This document shows positions 25,941-34,615 of a DNA stretch of 64,000 nucleotides, piece after piece. This DNA is from Streptomyces lasiicapitis. GTDB lineage: Bacteria > Actinomycetota > Actinomycetes > Streptomycetales > Streptomycetaceae. The position numbers and the translations under genes are program-made. The stretch covers positions 1 through 64,000 of the forward strand of contig NZ_BMNG01000004.1 of NCBI RefSeq assembly GCF_014646335.1, read 5' to 3'. The notes under the pieces were generated by a model. That model did no database searches and was not told the DNA's origin. It saw only the letters and a program-made list of their open reading frames with translations. How positions within the stretch are numbered: the stretch's first letter is position 1; every line of letters begins with the position of its first letter.

Positions 25941-26016
25941 CGCTGAGATAGTGCAGGAACCTTTAATAAACAAGGCGCGAAAAAGCCGCCTGCGCACGGC
26001 GATTGCGGAGGACAGG

Positions 26017-26778
26017 GTGGGGACCACGCAGCTTGAATCGGTGCCGGAGCCGAAGTACTGGCACCTCAAGACCGTGCTCAGCGAAGCATTGGACTCCGAG
26101 TTCGCCGTGGGGGAGATCCTGCCCAACGAGCGCGACCTCGCCGCCCGGTTCGGCGTCGCCCGCGCGACGCTCCGCCAGGCACTGGAACAGCTGGAGCTGG
26201 AGGGACGGCTGCAGCGCCGCCGCGGCGTCGGCACGACCGTCGCCCCGCCGCGCATGGGTGTGGCCGTCGGCTCCGCCCAGGGAAGCTGGCCCGGCGCGGC
26301 CGGTGACGCCTGGCAGCCCGCCGACAGCGAGCTCGCCCCGGCGCCCGCCGACGTGGCCCGCGCCCTGGACGTCGACCCGGCAGAGCCGGTGCACGTCGTG
26401 CGCCGCACACGGGTCTCGCACGGCCAGCCCGTCGCCGCGGAGCTGCTGTACGTCCCGGCGGTCTCGGTCCCCGACCTCTCCGCGATCGACGCGCCCGCCG
26501 GGCCTGCCCGCGCGCGTGCCGTGCTGCGCGAGCTCGGCCGCCTCGACCTCGAAGGTCAGGACCGCGCCGTGGAGCTCGGCTCCGCCCGCGCGGACGACGC
26601 CAAGGCCCTCGACCGCCTGCCCGGCGCCCCCGTCCTGGTCGTCACCACCCGCTTCCTGGCCGACGGCCGCACGGCGGCGCTCTCCATGGCCACGTACCGC
26701 GCGGACACCTGCCGCCTCACCTTCGGCGACCAGGGCGCGGTCGAGATCCACCACGGACCGGAGCAGCGGGCTTCCTGA
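26017..26778 (+). CDS. GntR family (HutC/DasR subfamily) transcriptional regulator
   Basis: A 253-residue regulator: winged helix at about 14-78 (VGEILPNERDLAARFGVARA then TLRQALEQLELEGRLQRR) and a UTRA effector domain at about 95-250. In this subfamily UTRA domains bind sugar phosphates, amino acids or similar small ligands. It is not DasR itself by sequence. The GTG at 26017 is chosen because GGAGGACAGG lies just upstream and the conserved part starts here (GTTQLESVPEPKYW); in-frame codons upstream to 25861 cover the promoter. It converges on a ROK regulator, another sugar-related family. Confidence 0.93.
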   Translation: MGTTQLESVPEPKYWHLKTVLSEALDSEFAVGEILPNERDLAARFGVARATLRQALEQLELEGRLQRRRGVGTTVAPPRMGVAVGSAQGSWPGAAGDAWQPADSELAPAPADVARALDVDPAEPVHVVRRTRVSHGQPVAAELLYVPAVSVPDLSAIDAPAGPARARAVLRELGRLDLEGQDRAVELGSARADDAKALDRLPGAPVLVVTTRFLADGRTAALSMATYRADTCRLTFGDQGAVEIHHGPEQRAS

Positions 26779-26870
26779 AGCACCAGGGGTCCACGGGCTG
26801 AAGGCCCAGGGGCCCGAGGGCTGAAGTCCCAAGGGCCCCACGGGACCTCAGGGTCACACGACGGCGCGGC

Positions 26871-28028
26871 CTACTGCCGCGCCGTCACTGTTCCCTCCAC
26901 CGCGAACAGCTCCTCCTCCACGTGGTCGAGCGCCAGCCGCAGCGCCCCCGTGGCCACCGCGGCCTCACCGAGCATCGACAGGGTCACGCGCGGCGGCCTG
27001 AGGCAGTAGCGGGCCAGCTCGCGGTGGAGCGGCTCCAGGACGCCGTCCAGGCCCGCGGCCCAGCCGCCCACCACGACCAGCTCGGGGTCGAGCGCGAGGA
27101 CCAGCGCGCCCACGTCGTGCACCAGACGCCGTATGAACCGGTCGACCGCCGCGAGCGCCCGCTCGTCGCCCTCACGCGCGTGCGCGAAGACCTCCGCCAC
27201 CGCCTGCTCGTCCAGCGGGTGCAGCGGCTCGTCCGTCGTCGACAGGAGCGTCTCCGGCGTCACCTCGCGGCCCAGCAGGTGCAGCGCGCCGATCTCGCCC
27301 GCCGCCCCGCCGTACCCGCGGTGCAGCCGCCCGCCGATCAGCGAACCGGCACCGGGGCTCAGGCCCGCGAGGACGAACACCACGTCGTCGGACTCCGTCG
27401 CCGCGCCCTTCCAGTGCTCGGCGACCGCCGCCGCGTTCGCGTCGTTCTCCACCAGGACCGGGCACTTGAAGGAGCGCCGCAGCCGCTCGCCCAGCTGCAG
27501 GCCCGTCCAGCCGGGCAGCGCCGTGCCGAGCCGGACCGAGCCGTCCGCCTCCACGATGCCGGGGCTGCCGACGCCGACGGCGCGCAGCGAGCCCCGGGAG
27601 ACGCCCGCGCGGCGCAGCAGATCGGCGACTGCGCCGCGCAGCCGGTCCAGGCGCTCGTCCGCGGGCGCCGTCTCGGAGACGTCCTTCGCGGCGGTCCCGA
27701 TGATCTTGCCGTCGAGGTCGGCGAGGACGGCCGCGACACGGTGCGGACCGATCTCGAGCCCGAGCAGATGTCCCGCCTCCGCCCGGAAGCGGAACTTCCG
27801 CGCCGGTCGTCCCTGGCGTCGCGCGCCGCCCTCGTCCGCGTCCGTCTCGACCACGAGCCCGGCCTCGCTGAGCCCTTCGACCACGCCCTCCACCGTGGGC
27901 CTGGACAGACCCGTCGCCCGGGTGATCTCCGTGAGTGTCGCGAAATCCGCCGCACGCAGCGCGTGCAGCACCACCGCGGAGTTGATCCGCCGTAGCAGAG
28001 AAGGATCTCCGCCGGTCAGCCGCCCCAA
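26871..28028 (-). CDS. ROK family transcriptional regulator
   Basis: A 385-residue regulator of the NagC/XylR type: winged helix (about 8-65, FATLTEITRATGLSRPTVEG) and a ROK domain (about 85-370) with VENDANAAAVAEH. The kinase phosphate loop reads EIGPHR rather than DxGGT, and the cysteine zinc cluster (CxCGxxGC) is missing from the GAAGEIGALHLLG region, so it should be a sensor rather than a sugar kinase. The start is a TTG with GGAAGGA upstream. Ligand probably a sugar or sugar phosphate. Confidence 0.9.
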   Translation of the reverse strand: MGRLTGGDPSLLRRINSAVVLHALRAADFATLTEITRATGLSRPTVEGVVEGLSEAGLVVETDADEGGARRQGRPARKFRFRAEAGHLLGLEIGPHRVAAVLADLDGKIIGTAAKDVSETAPADERLDRLRGAVADLLRRAGVSRGSLRAVGVGSPGIVEADGSVRLGTALPGWTGLQLGERLRRSFKCPVLVENDANAAAVAEHWKGAATESDDVVFVLAGLSPGAGSLIGGRLHRGYGGAAGEIGALHLLGREVTPETLLSTTDEPLHPLDEQAVAEVFAHAREGDERALAAVDRFIRRLVHDVGALVLALDPELVVVGGWAAGLDGVLEPLHRELARYCLRPPRVTLSMLGEAAVATGALRLALDHVEEELFAVEGTVTARQ

Positions 28029-28125
28029 CGTCCGTCCTTCCGTCCCGTGCGCATGATGGGCGAAGGGTACTCGGAAGCCGCCGACCGGGGCGAGTGCCGA
28101 TCAGGCCGCCCGGTCTCGGCCCGGT

Positions 28126-28788
28126 TCAGCCGGGGGCGACAAAACCGGATTCGTACGCCGTGATGACGGCCTGCGTCCGGTCGCGCGCCCCGAGTTTCGC
28201 CAGCAGCGAGCTCACGTGCGACTTCACGGTCTCGGTGCCGACGACCAGGCGCGCGGCGATCTCCGCGTTCGACAGGCCGCGCGCCATGAGCCGCAGCACT
28301 TCCTCCTCGCGACCGGTCAGCGCGGCCCGTTCCAGGGCCGCCACGGCGTCCGGATTGCCGCGCAGGCGGCCGTGCGCACCCGCCAGTTCACGTACCGCCG
28401 CCGGGAAGAGCAGCGACTCGCCCTCGGCCACCAGACGCACGGCGTGCACGATCTCGGCGGGCCTGGCCCGCTTCAGCAGGAACCCGTCGGCTCCCGCGCG
28501 CAGCGCCTCGTACACGTACTCGTCGTTCTCGAAGGTCGTGATCACGACGATCTTGGGCGGGTCCGCGACCGTGCGAAGCACCGCGCGGGTCGCCTCGATG
28601 CCGTCGAGGAGGGGCATGCGGACGTCCATGGCGACGACATCGGGCCGCAGCTGCCGCACCAGGGGGATCACGGCGGCGCCGTCCGCGGCCTCACCGACGA
28701 CCTCGATGTCGGGCTGCGCCTCCAGGACGGCGCGCAGGCCCGCGCGGACGAGGGGTTCGTCGTCGACGAGAAGGACGGTCACCGGCAT
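28126..28788 (-). CDS. NarL/LuxR-type response regulator
   Basis: A 220-residue response regulator. The receiver domain has the acidic pair DDEP, phospho-acceptor Asp in VAMDVRMPLLDG (about residue 54) and Lys in LLKRARP. A LuxR-type helix-turn-helix fills about 150-215 (LTGREEEVLRLMARGLSNAE). The start at 28788 is the ATG before VTVLLVDDEP. It lies 34 bases after the histidine kinase stop and forms one operon with it. Confidence 0.94.
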   Translation of the reverse strand: MPVTVLLVDDEPLVRAGLRAVLEAQPDIEVVGEAADGAAVIPLVRQLRPDVVAMDVRMPLLDGIEATRAVLRTVADPPKIVVITTFENDEYVYEALRAGADGFLLKRARPAEIVHAVRLVAEGESLLFPAAVRELAGAHGRLRGNPDAVAALERAALTGREEEVLRLMARGLSNAEIAARLVVGTETVKSHVSSLLAKLGARDRTQAVITAYESGFVAPG

Positions 28789-28822
28789 CCGGCCAGCGTA
28801 GATCACGGCTGTTCTCACCCCC

Positions 28823-30061
28823 TCACGCCAGGGGCAGTTCGACGCGGACCCGCCAGTCGCCGTCGTGCGGGCCCGTGTGCGCCCGGCCGCCGAGGAGCGT
28901 CGCGCGCTCCCGGATGCCGCGCAGTCCGCTGCCGCCGCGGCCGGTCGGTGCCGTGGGCGCGGGCAGGGTGTTGCGTACGTCGAGCGTGAGCAGGCCGTCG
29001 TCGGCGGCGACCTGGACGCGTACCGGAACCTGGCCCGCGTGCCGCAGGACGTTCGTCAGGGCCTCCTGGAGCATGCGGTAGCCCTCGCGGGACACCGGCC
29101 CGGGCAGCCGGTCCACCGGGCCCGTCACCTCGGCCTCGACCTTCACGCCCGACGTGCGAGCGAAGTCCAGGAGCCGGTCGGCGTCCGCGAGCGTCGGCCG
29201 CTGCCGCCCGGGCTGCCCGTCCTCGCGCAGGATCCGCAGCACCCGGTCCAGATCCTCCAGGGCGTGCCGGCCCGTGTCCTCGATGGCCTCCAGCGCGCGG
29301 TCGGTGAACTCCGGGTCGGCGGCGGCCCGCGCGGCGCCCGCCTGCACGACCGCGACGGTCAGCGCGTGCCCCAGGGAGTCGTGCAGCTCGCGGGCGATGC
29401 GGTTGCGCTCCAGGAGCTGCTCGGTGCGCTCCTCCAGGGCGGCGAGGCGCTGGGCGGGGGAGGGGCCGAGGAGGCGCCCGGCGACGGCGGCCATGAAGTG
29501 CCCCACCGCCACCACGAAGCCGAGCAGGATCAGCAGCGGCGCGGGAACGAGCAGCGCGTCCGTCCACCAGGGGCCGTCGGCGAGCGCGGGGAGGAACAGC
29601 GCCGGATCCGTCGTGCGCTCCTGCGCCGCCGCGCCGATCGACGCCAGCGTCTGACCCATGAGGAAGAAGGTCACGAAACCCGTCGCGGATCCCGCCTCGA
29701 TCCGCAGCACGAGCCAGAGCGCCGTGCGGCAGCGCTCGTTCCAGGAGGCCGACGGCATGACGGAGACACCGGGGCCGGCGGGCTCCGCGTCGTGCGGACC
29801 GGCCGCCCCGCGCGCGTGGGCGCCGGGGAACAGCATCAGCCGCGCCTGCAGACCCTCGGCCCGGCGCATCGCAGGCACCAGACCGGCCGCGACCCCCAGG
29901 GGGACCGGGAGGACGAAGAACCCGACAACCAGGTCGAGGGCCTTCGCCTCCGACATCCCGTAGACCGACGCGCACGTCAACCCGGCGACACAGCCGACGA
30001 GCACGTGCAGCCAACGGGTGTACGTGACCGCGCGGGTGAGCGGTCGCAGGAAGCGGGGCAT
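28823..30061 (-). CDS. Sensor histidine kinase (HisKA_3/NarX-type)
   Basis: A 412-residue kinase with four or five N-terminal membrane helices (about 15-200), a dimerisation/phospho-acceptor helix with His in ARELHDSLGHAL (near residue 224) and a C-terminal ATPase domain (GREG-like RGGSGLRGIRERATLLGG). No extracellular sensor domain is apparent, so it may sense membrane events or the adjacent ABC transporter. It is divergent from the ABC genes, with 108 bases between the starts. Confidence 0.93.
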   Translation of the reverse strand: MPRFLRPLTRAVTYTRWLHVLVGCVAGLTCASVYGMSEAKALDLVVGFFVLPVPLGVAAGLVPAMRRAEGLQARLMLFPGAHARGAAGPHDAEPAGPGVSVMPSASWNERCRTALWLVLRIEAGSATGFVTFFLMGQTLASIGAAAQERTTDPALFLPALADGPWWTDALLVPAPLLILLGFVVAVGHFMAAVAGRLLGPSPAQRLAALEERTEQLLERNRIARELHDSLGHALTVAVVQAGAARAAADPEFTDRALEAIEDTGRHALEDLDRVLRILREDGQPGRQRPTLADADRLLDFARTSGVKVEAEVTGPVDRLPGPVSREGYRMLQEALTNVLRHAGQVPVRVQVAADDGLLTLDVRNTLPAPTAPTGRGGSGLRGIRERATLLGGRAHTGPHDGDWRVRVELPLA

Positions 30062-30095
30062 GCGGTCATCGTGCCAGCAGCCGCGCGGGGCCCGG

Positions 30096-30135
30096 CTCCC
30101 CCGCACGGGGGAGACGATCTCCCCGGGCGGGGGAG
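30096..30135. promoter_or_regulatory. Array of four CTCCCC half-sites between kinase and ABC genes
   Basis: CTCCCCC (30096), GGGGGAG (30107), CTCCCC (30119) and GGGGGAG (30129) alternate in orientation with a step of 10-12 bases, about one helical turn. They form nested inverted repeats midway between the two divergent operons. A likely binding platform for the response regulator; a hairpin in the ABC leader is the alternative. Confidence 0.5.
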
Positions 30136-30169
30136 GCCCCGTGACCGCCCGCGCCGCGACGCTGTCCCC

Positions 30170-31099
30170 ATGACCAGCATCGACGTCCAGCAGCTCACCA
30201 AGGAGTACGGCACCACCCGCGCGGTGGACGATCTGACGTTCAGCGTCCGCCCCGGTCAGGTCACCGGCTTCCTCGGCCCCAACGGCGCCGGAAAGTCCAC
30301 CACGTTGCGCCTCGTGCTCGGCCTCGACCGGCCGACCTCCGGCACCGCGACCGTCGGCGGACGCCCGTACGCGGCGTACGACGAACCGCTCCGCCAGGTC
30401 GGCGCCCTGCTCGACGCGCAGGCCGCCCACGGGTCCCGGACCGCCCGCAACCACCTGCTCGCGCTGGCCGCCAGCAACCGCGTCGCCGCCAGGCGGGTGG
30501 ACGAGGTCCTGGAGGAGACCGGCCTGGCGGCCGTCGCGGGCCGCCGCGTGAAGACGTACTCCCTGGGCATGCGTCAGCGCCTCGGCATCGCCGCCGCGCT
30601 GCTCGGAGACCCCGAAGTGGTCCTCCTGGACGAGCCGTCGAACGGGCTCGACCCCGAAGGCATCATCTGGATCCGTGAGCTGATGACGGGCCTGGCCCGT
30701 GAGGGCCGCACCGTCCTGGTCTCCAGCCACCTCATGAACGAGACCGCCACGTTCGCCGACCACCTGGTCGTCCTCGGCCGCGGCAGGCTCCTCGCGGACA
30801 CCCCGATGCGGGAGTTCATCGCGGGACACAGCCGACCGCGCGTCCGGGCGCGCACCACCGACCCGGCCCGGCTGCGTACGGTGCTCGCCCGCGCGGGGCA
30901 CGAACTGGCCGAGGCCGGCGACGGCCGCTGGACGGTCGACGGAGTCCGGGCCGAGGAGATCGGCAGGCTCGCCGCGCGCGAGGGCGTGCCCATCCTCGAA
31001 CTCGTCGACGAGGAGGCCTCCCTGGAGGAGGCGTACCTCGCGCTCACCGCCGCCGAGACGGAGTTCTCCGCTCCGTCCACACCTCTCCAGGAGGCCTGA
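30170..31099 (+). CDS. ABC transporter ATP-binding protein
   Basis: A 309-residue ATPase: Walker A GPNGAGKST (36-44), signature YSLGMRQRLG (about 133), Walker B VVLLDEPSNGLDP (about 154) and an H-loop SSHLMNE. The C-terminal extension (about 220-300) resembles those of bacitracin/lantibiotic-type exporters. The ATG at 30170 is preceded by a weak Shine-Dalgarno. It is followed after two bases by the permease and divergent from the two-component pair, a layout typical of antimicrobial-peptide or cell-envelope stress modules. Confidence 0.93.
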   Translation: MTSIDVQQLTKEYGTTRAVDDLTFSVRPGQVTGFLGPNGAGKSTTLRLVLGLDRPTSGTATVGGRPYAAYDEPLRQVGALLDAQAAHGSRTARNHLLALAASNRVAARRVDEVLEETGLAAVAGRRVKTYSLGMRQRLGIAAALLGDPEVVLLDEPSNGLDPEGIIWIRELMTGLAREGRTVLVSSHLMNETATFADHLVVLGRGRLLADTPMREFIAGHSRPRVRARTTDPARLRTVLARAGHELAEAGDGRWTVDGVRAEEIGRLAAREGVPILELVDEEASLEEAYLALTAAETEFSAPSTPLQEA

Positions 31100-31101
31100 C
31101 C

Positions 31102-31839
31102 GTGTCCACTTCCGCTGTGCTCCGCTCCGAATGGATCAAGGTCAAGTCACTGCGGGGGAGCGTCGGTTCGCTTGTCGCGGTGTTCGTGGCGACCGTCGCC
31201 ATCACGGTCCTCGTCTTCGCCACCGTCGGCCGCGCGGAGGCCGACAACGCCGACGCGGAACCGCTCTTCGACGCCTTCTACGCGTTCAACTTCGGGCAGG
31301 TCGCCGCCATCAGCTTCGGCGCCACGGCCGTCAGCTCCGAGTACGTCAACGGCGCACTGCGCGTCTCGCTGGCCGCCGTGCCGCGCCGCGGCCTGTTCTT
31401 CGGCGCGAAGACCGCCGTCCTGGGCGCGGCGGCGCTCCTGGTGGGGCTCGTCACCAGCTTCACCACGTTCCTCGGCGGGCAGGCCTTCCTCGGCGATTAC
31501 GCGATCGGACTCGGCCACCCCGGGGCCGTACGCGCGTGCTTCGGCGGGGGCGTCTACCTCGCGCTGATGGCGCTGTTCGCGGCGGGGCTCGCGGCGGTGC
31601 TGCGCAGCGGGGTCGCCGTGCTCAGCGTGCTGATCCCGTTCACCCTGATCGTCCCGTTCGTGCTCGGGGACATGGCGGGCGGCGCGGCGCAGTTCCTGCC
31701 CGACCGGGCCGGGCAGCAGATCCTGCACGAGGACCCGAGCGGGATGCTCGGCCCGTGGACGGGCCTCGGCGTGACGGCGGTGTGGGCCGGGGCGGCGCTG
31801 GCGGCGGGGTGGTGGGCGGTGCGGCGGCGGGACGCGTGA
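31102..31839 (+). CDS. ABC-2-type permease
   Basis: A 245-residue membrane protein with six predicted spans (first at about 22-42, last at about 222-240), starting with MSTSAVLRSEWIKVKSLRGS, which is typical of ABC-2 permeases encoded next to a DrrA-like ATPase. The GTG start lies two bases after the ATPase stop. No substrate can be named. Confidence 0.9.
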   Translation: MSTSAVLRSEWIKVKSLRGSVGSLVAVFVATVAITVLVFATVGRAEADNADAEPLFDAFYAFNFGQVAAISFGATAVSSEYVNGALRVSLAAVPRRGLFFGAKTAVLGAAALLVGLVTSFTTFLGGQAFLGDYAIGLGHPGAVRACFGGGVYLALMALFAAGLAAVLRSGVAVLSVLIPFTLIVPFVLGDMAGGAAQFLPDRAGQQILHEDPSGMLGPWTGLGVTAVWAGAALAAGWWAVRRRDA

Positions 31840-31849
31840 GGGGACGACC

Positions 31850-31880
31850 GGCGGGGTCGGTCCAGCGCGGCCGACCCGCC
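31850..31880 (+). terminator. Hairpin downstream of the ABC operon
   Basis: GGCGGGGTCGG (about 31850-31860) pairs with CCGACCCGCC (31871-31880) with one bulge, 11 bases after the permease stop. A second hairpin GGCCGGC/GCCGGCC follows at 31906-31924. Together they probably end the transcript. Confidence 0.6.
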
Positions 31881-32021
31881 GTCTGCCGCAGTCAGGTCAG
31901 GACCCGGCCGGCACTTCGCCGGCCGTCCGTCGCAGTCCGGTCAGACCCCGGCTGACGTCTCGCCAGTCCTCGGATGCCTGACGGACAGCCAATTGTCAGT
32001 GGCGGCGGCTTTACTGGAGTC

Positions 32022-32477
32022 ATGAGCAGCGCAGACCACATCGCCGCGATCGACCTGCTGCGCGCCCGGGCCTTCCCCGCGGCGCCCGGCAGGTCGGAGC
32101 ACGGCTATGGCGGACCCGGCTTCCACGTCGCGGAGTTATCGACGCACGACCAGATGTGGGACGACGACGGCACGGCCCACGAGGAGACGGAGCTGCGGTA
32201 CGAGGCCGAGCGCGACGCCCTCACCGTCCTGCTGTCGCGGCGCTGGGGCGAGCCTCAGATCTTCAGCCTCACCGGCATTCTCGTGCGCCTCCTGGCCCAG
32301 GAGGTGGACGGCGAGGGCGAGCCGGTCCCTGACCCGTGGGCCACCCTCAGCGAATCCGTTCCTGACGTCCACCTGTGGCGGGCCGACGGCCACTGGATAG
32401 CCGTGGGCGTGGCCCACTGGGGCGAGCGGCTTGCCCTCCAGCTCGTCGCCGTGATCACGGAGGTCGACCCGCCGTAG
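32022..32477 (+). CDS. Hypothetical protein with a TTA codon
   Basis: A 151-residue acidic, probably soluble protein that I do not recognise. Visible points are a Trp-rich pattern (RRWGEP, VHLWRADGHWIAVGVAHWGER) and alternating strands in the C-terminal half. GGAG lies 4 bases before the ATG at 32022, so the start is secure. Codon 39 is TTA (32136-32138), the codon read by the bldA tRNA in Streptomyces, so translation may be limited to late growth. It converges on the HIBYL-CoA hydrolase-like gene with 12 bases between stops. Confidence 0.75.
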   Translation: MSSADHIAAIDLLRARAFPAAPGRSEHGYGGPGFHVAELSTHDQMWDDDGTAHEETELRYEAERDALTVLLSRRWGEPQIFSLTGILVRLLAQEVDGEGEPVPDPWATLSESVPDVHLWRADGHWIAVGVAHWGERLALQLVAVITEVDPP

Positions 32478-32489
32478 CGGGTCGCGAGG

Positions 32490-33539
32490 TCAGGAGCCGA
32501 GCCCCAACTCCCCATAAGCGCAAGGCCCGAAGAACCGCTCCACGTCCGCCTCCGAGACCGACGCGAGGTCGGCGGGCGACCAGCGCGGCCGGCGGTCCTT
32601 GTCGACGACCTGGGCGCGCACCCCCTCGGGGAAGTCCGGCGCCGTCAGACACGCGCACGACACGCGGTACTCCTGGTTGAGTGCCTCCTCCAGGGAGCCA
32701 AGGTCACGCGCCCGGCGCAGGGCGGCGAGCGTGACCTTCAGTGCCGTGGGGGAGCGCGAGAGCAGGACCTCGGCAGCCTCCTTCGCGGCGTGCTCACCGC
32801 AGGACTGGAGGCGGTCGACGATCTCCTCCACCGAGTCGGCGGCGTAACAGGAGTCGATCCACGCGCGCTGCGCGGCGAGTTCGCCCTCCGGAGCGGACTC
32901 GGCGTACGACCGCACGACGTCGGCCGCGTCGGCGTCCGCCAGCGCCGCCGTGAACTCCTCGAGGCGCGCCGAGGGCACGAAGTGGTCGGCGAGGCCGCAC
33001 AGGAGCGTGTCGCCCGCGCCCACCGCTGTGCCGGTCAGCGCCAGATGCGTGCCGAGCTCGCCCGGCGCCCGCGTCAGGAGATAGGTGGCGCCGACGTCGA
33101 GGACGAAGCCGATGATCGTCTCCGGCATGGCGACCCGCGAGCGCTCGGTGACGACCCGCACGTCGCCGTGCGCCGAGATGCCGACGCCGCCGCCCATGAC
33201 GTAGCCGTCCATCACCGCGACGTACGGCTTCGGGTAGCGCGCGATCCGGGCGTTGAGCACGTACTCGTCGTGCCAGAACGCCGCCGACCCCGCGCCGCCG
33301 CCCGCGAGGATGTCGTCGCGCACGGCCCGGATGTCGCCGCCCGCGCACAGGCCGCGCTCGCCCGCGCCGGTCACGACCACCGTGCGGACCGTGTCGTCGT
33401 GCTCCCAGGCGGTGAGCGCCTCGTCGACGAGGCGGACCATCGGGTGGTCGAGCGCGTTCAGGGCGCGCGGCCGGTTCAGGACGATGTGGCCCGCCCGGCC
33501 CTCGACCCGCGTCAGAACCGGTGGTGCGTCGTGACTCAC
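32490..33539 (-). CDS. Enoyl-CoA hydratase/isomerase family, 3-hydroxyisobutyryl-CoA hydrolase-like
   Basis: A 349-residue crotonase-fold protein. The oxyanion motif GLCAGGDI and the catalytic region MPETIIGFVLDVGATYLL carry the Glu and Asp used by 3-hydroxyisobutyryl-CoA hydrolases (valine breakdown), and the length fits that subgroup better than short hydratases. The GTG at 33539 matches the family start. It is 38 bases after meaB on the same strand, so it joins the mutA-mutB-meaB operon, consistent with branched-chain amino-acid and propionyl-CoA metabolism. Confidence 0.88.
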   Translation of the reverse strand: MSHDAPPVLTRVEGRAGHIVLNRPRALNALDHPMVRLVDEALTAWEHDDTVRTVVVTGAGERGLCAGGDIRAVRDDILAGGGAGSAAFWHDEYVLNARIARYPKPYVAVMDGYVMGGGVGISAHGDVRVVTERSRVAMPETIIGFVLDVGATYLLTRAPGELGTHLALTGTAVGAGDTLLCGLADHFVPSARLEEFTAALADADAADVVRSYAESAPEGELAAQRAWIDSCYAADSVEEIVDRLQSCGEHAAKEAAEVLLSRSPTALKVTLAALRRARDLGSLEEALNQEYRVSCACLTAPDFPEGVRAQVVDKDRRPRWSPADLASVSEADVERFFGPCAYGELGLGS

Positions 33540-33577
33540 TGAGCTGTTCCCTCTCCTTGGATCCCGGTGGCTCCTGC

Positions 33578-34603
33578 TCACTGAGGCCGAGCGGTTCCCT
33601 CGCCCTTGTCCGCCTGGAAGTCCGCCTGGAACGCGTCCAGGATCCGCTCCGCCGCCACCGTCGCCGTCAGCGTCCCCTCCCGCACCTGCCGTTCCAGGTC
33701 CGGCGAGAGCCGCCGCACATCGGGGTGGGCGTGGAGCCGGCCGAGGAGTTCGTCGCGGACCATCGTCCACGTCCAGTCGACCTGCTGGTCGCGCCGCTTG
33801 GCGGCCAGGCGACCGGTGGAGTCCAGGAGCGCACGGTGCTGTTCGAGGCGGTCCCAGAGCGTGTCGAGGCCCTTCGACTCGCGGGCGCTGCAACTCAGGA
33901 CAGGGGGCGTCCACGCGGCGTCCGGGGGATGCATCAGGCGCAGGGCGCCCGCCAGCTCCCGCGCCGCCGAGCGCGCGTCCCGCTCGTGCGGGCCGTCCGC
34001 CTTGTTGACCGCGATCACGTCGGCCAGCTCAAGGACGCCCTTCTTGATGCCCTGGAGCTGATCGCCCGTGCGGGCCAGGGTGAGCAGCAGGAACGTGTCG
34101 ACCATGTTGGCCACGGCCGTCTCCGACTGGCCGACGCCGACGGTCTCCACGAGCACCACGTCGTAACCGGCCGCCTCCATCACCACGATGGACTCGCGGG
34201 TCGCCTTCGCCACCCCGCCGAGCGTGCCCGCCGTGGGGGAGGGCCGCACGAACGCCATCGGATCCACCGACAGGCGCTCCATGCGGGTCTTGTCGCCCAG
34301 GATGGAGCCGCCCGTCCGCGACGACGACGGGTCGACGGCGAGCACCGCGACGCGGTGGCCCAGCGACGTCAGCATCGTGCCCAGCGCGTCGATGAACGTG
34401 GACTTGCCCACGCCAGGAACGCCGCTGATGCCGATGCGCCGCGCCCGCCCCGAGTGCGGGAGCAACTGCGTCAGCAACTGCTGCGCGAGCACCCGGTGTT
34501 CGGCCTTGGTGGACTCCACGAGCGTGATCGCGCGCGCGATGTGCGCGCGCTTGCCGTCGAGCACGCCCTTCACATAACTGTCGAGATCGATCCTCGGTGC
34601 CAT
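33578..34603 (-). CDS. meaB: MeaB, methylmalonyl-CoA mutase-associated GTPase
   Basis: A 341-residue G3E-type GTPase chaperone that loads and repairs adenosylcobalamin in methylmalonyl-CoA mutase. It has Walker A GVPGVGKST (about 60-68), a switch region with DPSSSRTGGSILGDKTRM, ETVGVGQSE and the base-specificity motif NKAD. It starts 12 bases after the mutB stop, so it is co-expressed with its client. Confidence 0.97.
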   Translation of the reverse strand: MAPRIDLDSYVKGVLDGKRAHIARAITLVESTKAEHRVLAQQLLTQLLPHSGRARRIGISGVPGVGKSTFIDALGTMLTSLGHRVAVLAVDPSSSRTGGSILGDKTRMERLSVDPMAFVRPSPTAGTLGGVAKATRESIVVMEAAGYDVVLVETVGVGQSETAVANMVDTFLLLTLARTGDQLQGIKKGVLELADVIAVNKADGPHERDARSAARELAGALRLMHPPDAAWTPPVLSCSARESKGLDTLWDRLEQHRALLDSTGRLAAKRRDQQVDWTWTMVRDELLGRLHAHPDVRRLSPDLERQVREGTLTATVAAERILDAFQADFQADKGEGTARPQ

Positions 34604-34615
34604 GGGCTCAGCGGC

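Noticed and set aside
25861-26016. Longer N terminus for the GntR gene
   Set aside because: The in-frame extension covers the promoter and operator. A perfect ribosome-binding site precedes the GTG at 26017, where the conserved protein begins.
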